A stretch of 5,047 nt of DNA from Halanaerobiales bacterium. Its GTDB lineage: Bacteria; Bacillota_F; Halanaerobiia; DY22613. Both the position numbers and the translations under genes were made by a program. Numbering within the stretch: position 1 is the stretch's first letter; each line of letters opens with the position of its first letter. Positions 1-5,047 of this stretch are shown here, piece after piece. Under the pieces are notes generated by a model. It made no database searches and had not been told where the DNA came from. It worked only from the letters and a program-made list of their open reading frames with translations. Location of the stretch: NCBI GenBank assembly GCA_023128035.1, contig JAGMES010000253.1, positions 1 to 5,047 of the forward strand, written 5' to 3'.

Positions 1-975
1 CTAGTGATTGATTCAACTGCCGGGACTTCGTTTGATTATTCTGGGGGGTCTATTAAGAATGGTGGCGATTTAAAGTTTGCTTTAGCAGACACATTAACGG
101 GTGTAGTTTTTGATGCTTGTGCTGAAATAGATACTAATGGAGCTACGTTTAATATTGTGACCATTGGTAATACTACTGAGACAGTTACCGGATCTCTTCT
201 TGTTAATACCCAGGTTGAAGGTGAGTCTTGCACTAATATGAAGTTTAATACTTACGGAGCAAACTATGCAATTTATGTAGCTGCTACAGTAACCACCTTT
301 GATATGGATAATTGGATATTTGATGATACCAACAACACCACTGGGTATGCACTGTATTGGCTTGGGACAACGGGAACACTTACGGTTAATGCGCTTAATG
401 GGACTAATTTAGTAACAGCTGGTTGTCTTGCTAATACCGGGGGTGCCGTGGAAGTTGTAGCTAATCCTGTAGCAATAACATTAACAGTTACTGATATTGG
501 CACTACTCTTCCTATCAATGGGGCGAGAGCTCTAGTTGCGGTTGCTAATGGTGATAACTTTCCTTTTGAAGAAACTGTAACTGCAACAAGTTCTTCTTTG
601 ACTGCCACAGTAGCGCATACTGCACATGGGTATTCAACAGGTCAAAAAGTTTTAATACTTGGAGCTAATGAACAAGCTTATAACGGTGTCCAGTTGATAA
701 CTGTAACAGGTGTAGACGCTTATACTTTTACGTTACTTGAAACAACTACTACCCCAGCAACAGGGACTTTAAATGCAACGACTGTTCTTATAGACGGCAC
801 AACAAACGCCAGTGGTATCATATCAGATACGAGATCCTATGGCGCAAACCAATTGATCCAGGGCAGAGTGCGAATGAGTACAAGCTCCCCGTATTATAAA
901 ACATCACCACTAACAGGAACAATTGATAGCACAAACGGACTTGGCATTGCTGTTCAAATGATAAGGGACGAATAA
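1..975 (+). CDS. Phage virion protein, beta-helix-like with Ig-like and FCCH-like C-terminal domains (5' partial)
   Basis: The reading frame is open to the left edge, and the GTG at position 4 has no visible ribosome binding site, so the true start lies upstream. Residue numbers here count from that GTG. Residues 1-155 are rich in Gly, Thr, Asn and Val in short strand-turn repeats (for example C76, then AIYV at 89-92 and GTLTVNALNGTN at 124-135), which fits a right-handed beta-helix. Residues 156-190 (NPVAITLTVTD, then PINGARALV) look like the first half of an Ig-like or prealbumin-like domain. Residues 191-261 contain AHTAHGYSTGQKVLI and YNGVQLITVTG, the pattern of the FCCH-like module found in many phage structural proteins. 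From residue 262 the Ig-like domain seems to resume (DGTTNASG, RVRMSTSSPYYK), and the protein ends in MIRDE. The role is inferred to be a fibre or other peripheral virion component. The domain reading rests on motif recognition, not on a search. Confidence 0.75.
   Translation, partial: LVIDSTAGTSFDYSGGSIKNGGDLKFALADTLTGVVFDACAEIDTNGATFNIVTIGNTTETVTGSLLVNTQVEGESCTNMKFNTYGANYAIYVAATVTTFDMDNWIFDDTNNTTGYALYWLGTTGTLTVNALNGTNLVTAGCLANTGGAVEVVANPVAITLTVTDIGTTLPINGARALVAVANGDNFPFEETVTATSSSLTATVAHTAHGYSTGQKVLILGANEQAYNGVQLITVTGVDAYTFTLLETTTTPATGTLNATTVLIDGTTNASGIISDTRSYGANQLIQGRVRMSTSSPYYKTSPLTGTIDSTNGLGIAVQMIRDE
574..786 (+). other. FCCH-like domain apparently inserted in an Ig-like domain
   Basis: This stretch encodes residues 191-261 of the first protein. 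It starts with a Thr/Ser/Ala-rich strand and carries the signature HGYSTGQKV...YNG...ITVTG...YTFTL, then a Thr/Pro linker (TTTTPATGT). The flanks, ITLTVTD...INGARALV before it and VLIDGTTNASG...QGRVRM after it, read as two halves of one domain of the type in which an inner strand is followed by 'DGxTDAxG'. The boundaries are approximate. Confidence 0.5.
963..967 (+). promoter_or_regulatory. Ribosome binding site for the coiled-coil gene
   Basis: AAGGG lies 7 bases before the ATG at 975, inside the end of the preceding gene. It supports that start. Because the stop and start share one base (TAATG), re-initiation by the same ribosome is likely. Confidence 0.6.
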
Positions 976-1301
976 TGGAACAAGTAACTTTTGTTGAAAA
1001 CTATGTAGAAGAAAACTTAAAAGAAGATGAAAAATATAGAGAGACATACACTTCTTTAGCCCGCAGGCACAACGCACTTATTTCAGCTTGCAAAGGCGTA
1101 GAAAACCAAAACTATAAGTTAAGAGATGCTGCTGAAGTACTGGAAAAGAAATTATTAGAGGCCGGACAACAAGTAGATATAAATAAAAAAATAGTGATGA
1201 ATGCTTTGACTGAACAAAATTTAATGAAAGAAAAACTTTATGCAGAAATAGCAGTGCTCAAGGGCGAAGTACAAAGGTTGAAAAATGACGATAACGATTA
1301 G
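975..1301 (+). CDS. Small predicted coiled-coil protein, function unknown
   Basis: This 108-residue protein is not recognised as a named family. It is strongly charged (many Glu and Lys) and has no signal peptide or membrane segment. From about residue 20 to 104 it is predicted by eye to be almost entirely alpha-helical, with heptad-like spacing of Leu, Ile, Val and Ala (for example L49, V55, L60 and, near the end, I92, L95, V99, L102). The only likely break is around the Gly at residue 64. The tail is acidic (NDDND). The start is fixed by an AAGGG site 7 bases upstream. It sits between two virion protein genes, overlapping the first by 1 base and the next by 17. A chaperone or assembly helper for a neighbouring fibre, or a small trimeric structural rod, are both possible. 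Neither is shown by the sequence. Confidence 0.75.
   Translation: MEQVTFVENYVEENLKEDEKYRETYTSLARRHNALISACKGVENQNYKLRDAAEVLEKKLLEAGQQVDINKKIVMNALTEQNLMKEKLYAEIAVLKGEVQRLKNDDND
1273..1277 (+). promoter_or_regulatory. Ribosome binding site for the HxHW virion gene
   Basis: AAAGG lies 7 bases before the ATG at 1285, within the 3' end of the coiled-coil gene. It supports a start inside the upstream gene and so a real 17-base overlap. Confidence 0.5.
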
Positions 1302-1995
1302 AGGCGACAAGGGTTCGGAGCTAACCCATTTAGAGATGGACGAAAATTTTACTGATCTAAGAGACGGTGTCAATTTACAGATACCTAAAACACAGGGCTT
1401 GGGTATAAGGCTAGACTCTTTAGGGACGCCAGCGTTTGGATGGCATGATATGATTGGCATACCTGTAGTCGATGAAGGTTCCATAACTAAGCCAGACTTG
1501 AATGTGTTTGTTGGGAGCATTAAGCAACAGCAATATACTGAAGGCGATGAGCTTTTCACCAAGTTCCACATGCCTCACGACTATGTAATGGGTTCAGATA
1601 TTTACGTTCACATGCATTGGGCGCACGATTCTTCTTTAGTGACTGGGGGAAGTGTTACCTGGGGATTTGAATTATCATATTCTAAAGGTCACAACCAGGC
1701 CATATTCCCAGCTACCACATCAACAGTAACCATTTTACAAGCGGCTGATACGGTAAATTTAAGACAACATATGATTGCTGAAACAGCGGCCAGTGTTGTT
1801 GGCGGTAGTGGCACACAATTAGATACTAATGACCTGGAAGTTGACGGGGTCATTCTTTGTAGAACTTTTTTAGACTCAAACGATATAACAGTTAGTGGCG
1901 GTGGAATCCCTGAACCTTTTGGTTTTTTTGTAGACATACATTATCAGTCAACAGGCTTACCGACTCTACAACGTGCCCCAGACTTTTGGACGTAA
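1285..1995 (+). CDS. Phage virion structural protein with PHDY/HxHW core
   Basis: This 236-residue protein starts with MTITIRGDKGSELTHLEMDENFTDL. That resembles the short N-terminal motif of many phage tail-fibre proteins, in which 'xLTxxEVDxNFxxL' is typical. The main domain (about 50-236) has PHDY (97-100), GSDIYVHMHWAHD (103-115), SVTWGFELSYSKG (123-135), a Gly-rich turn at 172-177 and FFVDIHYQS (214-222), ending in RAPDFWT. This pattern matches, from memory, a widespread phage structural family with a beta-sandwich-like strand pattern and no well-defined role. It has no signal peptide or membrane segment. Histidines 95, 98, 109, 111, 114 and 219 are notable and could bind metal, which is inference. 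The start overlaps the coiled-coil gene by 17 bases, and the next gene begins 3 bases after the stop. A fibre, baseplate-peripheral or decoration protein is most likely. Confidence 0.8.
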   Translation: MTITIRGDKGSELTHLEMDENFTDLRDGVNLQIPKTQGLGIRLDSLGTPAFGWHDMIGIPVVDEGSITKPDLNVFVGSIKQQQYTEGDELFTKFHMPHDYVMGSDIYVHMHWAHDSSLVTGGSVTWGFELSYSKGHNQAIFPATTSTVTILQAADTVNLRQHMIAETAASVVGGSGTQLDTNDLEVDGVILCRTFLDSNDITVSGGGIPEPFGFFVDIHYQSTGLPTLQRAPDFWT

Positions 1996-1998
1996 TTT

Positions 1999-4020
1999 AT
2001 GGCAGATCTTTATGTTAGTACAGGATATGTTAGTGAAGGCTTTATACAGGAAGGTCTTTCAGTAGATTGGGGTAATAAAATAGTTCACATACCCCGATCA
2101 TTTATGGTCCAAACTCAATCAGTCCCAACAGAAATATTCAGATTAGACATGAACGTATTCAGGCTTGCAACTAAAGACCTAGAAGATTCAGAAACAGGTT
2201 CTGCTTTCCCAGATATTACTCAGCAAAATCCTCCCGTTACTATTTCAGGTGCAATACTTGCTCGTGTTGTTGAAATTATAAATGGATATACTATTTCATT
2301 TGAAGAGTTAGATTATAGCTATAGGGTTGAAGCAACAAACGCAAACACAAATATAGGTGACGTTCAAAATGTATCTAACGTTTCATTATCAACATCAAAT
2401 AGTGCTGGGCTGCAAGATTTAAGCTCTATGCAGGCTGCGAGTTTTGGTGGAGGTGTGGCAGTCGACACGACTTCAGCATTTTCTACTACAGTTTATCCTA
2501 CAGGTACTAGGCAGAACCCTGTAAACAATATGGCATCAGCTTTGTTAATTGCTCAAGAAAGAGGTTTTAGAACTTTCTTTATACTTGGTGATTTACCGCT
2601 GACAACTTTGGATTATTCTAATGGGTACATTTTCCTAGGCGACAACGCCATTAGTTCTTCAGTCACTATAGAGGATGCTGCAAATGTTACCGAATGTGAG
2701 TTTAGAGAATTATCTATAACAGGAATTTTAGATAACAACAATATAGTTAGAAATTGCTCTGTAAGTTCTTTAACCCATGTTAATGGATTCATATACGAGT
2801 CTGCAATAAGTGGAACGATTACTCTTGCGGGAGGAATACAGGCATCTCTTTTGAATTGTTTTTCTGGTGTAGCTGGTGGCGACGTGTCTCAAACAGCAAT
2901 CGTTGATATGGGGGGCAGTGGACAGTCTATGGTTATGAGAAACTATAGTGGCGGTATTAAAGTTATAAACAGAACAGGGGTAGATGCTATATCTATTGAT
3001 TTAGTTTCTGGACAAGCAGTTATTGATTCGACTGTCGTAGCTGGTGAGATAACGGTTAGAGGTGTTGGTGTACTTACTAATAATGGGGTAGGTACTTCAA
3101 CTGTGAACACTGAAGCTCTTATAAATAAAGCAAATATTACAGACGCAGTTTGGAATGCTACGGCATCTAGTTATCACTTAGAGAACACTATGGGCGAAAT
3201 CCAATACCACCAAGCATTTGCTGGCAGTGTATATATAAGTGTAAACGACGGGCAAGCAGGCACTACTGGTATCATCGGGACAAGGGAGCACCCTGTAAAT
3301 AATACGGCAGATGCTTTAGTAATAGCAGCAGCACATGGGCTTAATACCTTAAAAATAGATGAAGATGTAACCTTTGGAGCAACGGATGTTATCGATGGCC
3401 TGAATATAATAGGGTCACATGCTGTTAAGTCACAGATAACTTTGACAGCGGGTGTTTCAACGACCTTTACCCATTTTCAAGATTGTTTCCTAACAGGAAC
3501 TGTGGATGGTGACATTATAGTAAGAGACAGTATGGTTGAAGATCTTGTTGACTTTAGAGGGCTACTCCACCAAACAATGCTTCTTGGAACTGTAACATTA
3601 ACAGGCATAAAAACATCTTATATTCTAGATTGTCATTCAGCAGTAGGCGGTGTTTCTACTCCAAGCATAGACTTTAATGGTGTTGAAAATAATGGCCTTG
3701 TAATTAGAAATTATAATGGTGGTGTAAAGTTTGAAAATAAAGAGGGTGACGCAGATGTTTCCGTTGATTTGAACTCAGGCCATCTCAACGTAAATGGTAC
3801 AGTAATAAATGGGTTAGTATTAGTGAGAGGCGTTGGTAAGTTAACTGATACCTCTGGCGGGTTGGCAGTGGTTGATTCTACGAATCTTCTAAGTCAAGAT
3901 GGTACTGGAGTAGTGGGAGCTGTATGGGACGAACTTATAGCAGATCATACTCTAACAGGATCTACAGGAGAGGCATTGTTAGCGGCATTGACTCGTAATA
4001 AGTTTATAGCACTTAAATAA
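1999..4020 (+). CDS. Phage virion/fibre protein with two tandem beta-helix-like modules
   Basis: This 673-residue protein begins three bases after the preceding stop, with only a weak Shine-Dalgarno (TGGA at 1987-1990), so coupling to upstream translation is likely. Residues 1-145 form a compact N-terminal domain (VDWGNKIVHIPRSFM at 22-36, FRLDMNVFRLATKDLEDSETG at 47-67, VEIINGYTISFE at 91-102, NSAGL at 134-138). This is a recurring module in tailed-phage structural proteins and is probably the virion-attachment end. Residues 157-400 and 411-658 are two diverged copies of one module. Each carries GTRxxPVNN, a run of short beta strands, RNYxGGxK, VRGVG and AVW. Short strands with repeated Gly, Asn and Thr turns suggest a right-handed beta-helix. 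The C-terminus (ALLAALTRNKFIALK) is a short helix-like tail. A fibre, tailspike or tip protein is inferred. No enzyme active site is recognisable. Confidence 0.82.
   Translation: MADLYVSTGYVSEGFIQEGLSVDWGNKIVHIPRSFMVQTQSVPTEIFRLDMNVFRLATKDLEDSETGSAFPDITQQNPPVTISGAILARVVEIINGYTISFEELDYSYRVEATNANTNIGDVQNVSNVSLSTSNSAGLQDLSSMQAASFGGGVAVDTTSAFSTTVYPTGTRQNPVNNMASALLIAQERGFRTFFILGDLPLTTLDYSNGYIFLGDNAISSSVTIEDAANVTECEFRELSITGILDNNNIVRNCSVSSLTHVNGFIYESAISGTITLAGGIQASLLNCFSGVAGGDVSQTAIVDMGGSGQSMVMRNYSGGIKVINRTGVDAISIDLVSGQAVIDSTVVAGEITVRGVGVLTNNGVGTSTVNTEALINKANITDAVWNATASSYHLENTMGEIQYHQAFAGSVYISVNDGQAGTTGIIGTREHPVNNTADALVIAAAHGLNTLKIDEDVTFGATDVIDGLNIIGSHAVKSQITLTAGVSTTFTHFQDCFLTGTVDGDIIVRDSMVEDLVDFRGLLHQTMLLGTVTLTGIKTSYILDCHSAVGGVSTPSIDFNGVENNGLVIRNYNGGVKFENKEGDADVSVDLNSGHLNVNGTVINGLVLVRGVGKLTDTSGGLAVVDSTNLLSQDGTGVVGAVWDELIADHTLTGSTGEALLAALTRNKFIALK
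2467..3198 (+). repeat. Protein-level repeat, copy A (residues 157-400)
   Basis: This is the first copy of the duplicated module. Its anchors are PTGTRQNPVNN (167-177), LLNCFSG (284-290), RNYSGGIK (314-321), SIDLVSG (332-338), VRGVG (353-357) and AVWNA (383-387). Each anchor lies 256-258 residues before its counterpart in copy B. The DNA copies have diverged, so this is an old duplication and not a recent nucleotide repeat. Confidence 0.85.
3229..3972 (+). repeat. Protein-level repeat, copy B (residues 411-658)
   Basis: This is the second copy of the module. Its anchors are IIGTREHPVNN (425-435), YILDCHSA (541-548), RNYNGGVK (570-577), SVDLNSG (588-594), VRGVG (609-613) and AVWDE (641-645). 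The closing block AVWDELIADHTLTGSTGE (641-658) looks like the intact form of the module end. Copy A ends in a more irregular version (AVWNATASSYHLENTMGE). Confidence 0.85.
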
Positions 4021-4025
4021 GGAAG
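4019..4025 (+). promoter_or_regulatory. Strong ribosome binding site for the papain-fold gene
   Basis: AAGGAAG overlaps the TAA stop of the preceding gene and lies 6 bases before the ATG at 4032. It is the clearest Shine-Dalgarno site in the window along with the one before 4531, and it fixes this start. Confidence 0.7.
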
Positions 4026-4031
4026 TTTAAG

Positions 4032-4550
4032 ATGATTAAAGTAAAAGTACATCTGTGTGAATCAAAAGGGTTCGTTTCTTGGGGTATAAAAATGTTCCAA
4101 GGAATGTGGCGCATGAAAAAGAAAGATAGATTTAACCACTTCGCATTAGAGTGTGAAGGGAATATATATCAATCAGTATTCTCCGGGGTTGAAAAAATAC
4201 CATTAGAGAAATTCAAAAAAGGTTATAAGACTAAAAGATTTTTCGTTTATGATATTCCAGGGTTCTCATTAGGAGATTTCAATGGCTGGTTTGCAAAGTA
4301 CAACGGTCGCAAATACGATTTTGGTCAGATACTAGGGATAGCTATAAAGCAAACTCTAGGGTTTAACACTCTTATAGGTGGCAAATCTAGGAGGCTAATT
4401 TGTAATGAAGTCTACCTTCTTTGTATGAATCGTTTCGTTGAACAGGTTGTTGACCCAAAGTTTATAGACAAGTATGATTTAAATATGAGTAGAGATATTG
4501 CTGAAAGGCACGTTGAGGAAGGAAAATGTTATGCTGAATACGTGGATTAG
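4032..4550 (+). CDS. Putative permuted NlpC/P60 (YiiX-like) papain-fold hydrolase
   Basis: This 172-residue protein shows the motif order of circularly permuted papain-fold (YiiX/DUF830-like NlpC/P60) proteins. An early strand carries the His (FNHFALE, His36), followed by GNIYQS and a basic linker. A Tyr-Asp segment (KYDFGQILGI, 94-103) precedes the helix that starts with the candidate nucleophile (RLICNEVYLLC, Cys124). In canonical NlpC/P60 enzymes the order is Cys then His, so the order here is diagnostic of permutation. Glu40 may be the third polar residue. Family members cleave peptide, amide or ester bonds, often in cell-wall peptides, but the substrate here is unknown. There is no signal peptide or membrane segment. 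It sits between two virion genes, which suggests a virion-associated or assembly-linked enzyme and not a classical lysis gene. Catalytic activity is inferred from weak motif similarity. Confidence 0.6.
   Translation: MIKVKVHLCESKGFVSWGIKMFQGMWRMKKKDRFNHFALECEGNIYQSVFSGVEKIPLEKFKKGYKTKRFFVYDIPGFSLGDFNGWFAKYNGRKYDFGQILGIAIKQTLGFNTLIGGKSRRLICNEVYLLCMNRFVEQVVDPKFIDKYDLNMSRDIAERHVEEGKCYAEYVD
4516..4523 (+). promoter_or_regulatory. Ribosome binding site deciding the start of the last gene
   Basis: AGGAAGGA, inside the end of the papain-fold gene, lies 7 bases before the ATG at 4531. The nearby ATG at 4526 meets a stop after two more codons, so 4531 is the working start. Confidence 0.65.
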
Positions 4551-5047
4551 ATTACTGAAAGATACAACTGATGTCTCTTTAGACAATCAGGGAAGTGGGA
4601 CTATTACCACGGATGGCACTAGTCCTATTTTTTACTTAGGTAAGAAAGCGCCGTTTAATAACTTTTTCGCCTGGATGGATGTTGCTAACGTTAATTCTCT
4701 TACTATGACAGTTGAATATTGGGATGGCAAAGATTGGGTGCCGACTGTTGACTTATTAGATGGCTCTAATGCCTTTACTCAAAGTGGTGTAGTACAGTTT
4801 AGCCCAGATAAAGATTATGGATGGCAGAGAGTATCTGATACTACCGACGCTGGCGAACCTCCTGAGCTTAGCAGCTTTAAAATATATGATTTATACTGGT
4901 TAAAGATTTCATTTTCTGGGGACATGTCTGCAGGATCAACACTGAAACAAATAGCTTATAAGTTTACTGATGAAAACGAATTACTATTAAAGGATAGCGA
5001 CTTAAATGAATTCCTTACTGCTTTTGGTCTTACTGATTGGACTGATC
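4531..5047 (+). CDS. Phage virion protein with YWDGKDW motif (3' partial)
   Basis: The frame is open from the ATG at 4531 to the right edge, giving 172 codons with no stop. It overlaps the previous gene by 20 bases and has a good Shine-Dalgarno. The visible part is beta-rich: IFYLGKKAPFNNFFAWMD (33-50), LTMTVEYWDGKDWVPTVDLLDG (57-78), FTQSGVVQFSPD (82-93) and LYWLKISFSGDMSAGS (121-136). The combination 'YWDGxxW', 'FxxSGxVxF' and 'YWxxIxxS' is typical of a family of phage structural proteins with a jelly-roll or Ig-like look, known mainly as hypothetical virion proteins. After residue 145 it becomes more acidic and helical (ENELLLKDSDLNEFLTAFG), which may begin a second domain. There is no signal peptide. 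Its position supports a peripheral virion role. The C-terminal part lies outside the window. Confidence 0.75.
   Translation, partial: MLNTWIRLLKDTTDVSLDNQGSGTITTDGTSPIFYLGKKAPFNNFFAWMDVANVNSLTMTVEYWDGKDWVPTVDLLDGSNAFTQSGVVQFSPDKDYGWQRVSDTTDAGEPPELSSFKIYDLYWLKISFSGDMSAGSTLKQIAYKFTDENELLLKDSDLNEFLTAFGLTDWTD

Noticed and set aside
36..608. Two minus-strand open frames (36-233 and 273-608) opposite the first gene
   Set aside because: They lie wholly within a convincing + strand gene, have low-complexity Val/Ser/Thr composition that mirrors its codons, and show no recognisable family.
1275..1301. Programmed frameshift at the A-run (1281-1285) fusing the coiled-coil gene to the next one, as in tail chaperone G/GT pairs
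   Set aside because: The downstream gene has its own ATG and Shine-Dalgarno, its protein begins with a self-contained N-terminal motif, and five A residues are not a canonical slippery heptamer.
1221..1937. Minus-strand open frames 1221-1571 and 1689-1937
   Set aside because: They run antisense to the HxHW virion gene, no related motifs are seen, and every recognised gene is on the + strand.
1999..4020. Diversity-generating retroelement target or template repeat in the fibre-type gene
   Set aside because: The two copies are diverged throughout and not only at adenines. There is no reverse transcriptase in the window and no C-type lectin-like end.
1999..4020. Pectate-lyase-like or other glycan-degrading tailspike activity of the beta-helix modules
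   Set aside because: No catalytic Asp/Glu pattern of a known tailspike enzyme could be recognised, so only a structural role is claimed.
4526..4537. ATG at 4526 as the start of the last gene
   Set aside because: It reads ATG TTA TGC TGA and stops at once. The ATG at 4531 has better Shine-Dalgarno spacing and an open frame.
4032..4550. Classical endolysin or holin-linked lysis gene
   Set aside because: There is no lysozyme, amidase or transglycosylase motif, no cell-wall-binding repeats, and no adjacent holin or spanin. The permuted papain-like motif order fits better.

Overview
The window is a gene-dense piece of the virion (tail or fibre) structural region of a tailed bacteriophage or a prophage. 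All six genes lie on the + strand. They are packed end to start: two overlap by 17-20 bases, one pair shares a single base (TAATG), and the other gaps are 3 and 11 bases. I see no room for promoters or terminators, and no tRNA, CRISPR array or insertion sequence. The DNA is AT-rich (roughly 40% GC by eye) with Shine-Dalgarno sites, so the host is a bacterium. Nothing here identifies the host further; the protein types resemble those of many environmental and marine phages, which is recollection and not a search result.

Layout: (1) 1-975, the C-terminal part of a beta-rich virion protein whose Ig-like C-terminal domain appears to be split by an inserted FCCH-like 'HGYSTGQKV' domain; (2) 975-1301, a small acidic/basic coiled-coil protein; (3) 1285-1995, a virion protein with a tail-fibre-type N-terminus and a conserved-looking PHDY...HxHW core; (4) 1999-4020, a 673-residue protein with an N-terminal attachment-type domain and two tandem copies of a roughly 250-residue beta-helix-like module; (5) 4032-4550, a probable circularly permuted NlpC/P60 (YiiX-like) papain-fold enzyme with a His36/Cys124 pair; (6) 4531 to the right edge, a further beta-rich virion protein with a YWDGKDW motif, cut by the window end.

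The genes probably form one late, translationally coupled transcription unit that makes peripheral virion parts (fibres, tip or decoration proteins), with the papain-fold protein as the only likely enzyme. The most noteworthy signals are the tandem duplication in gene 4, the split-domain architecture in gene 1, the candidate catalytic pair in gene 5 and the histidine cluster in gene 3. I see no evidence of a wholly new type of system. The proteins look like members of widespread but functionally poorly described phage families.
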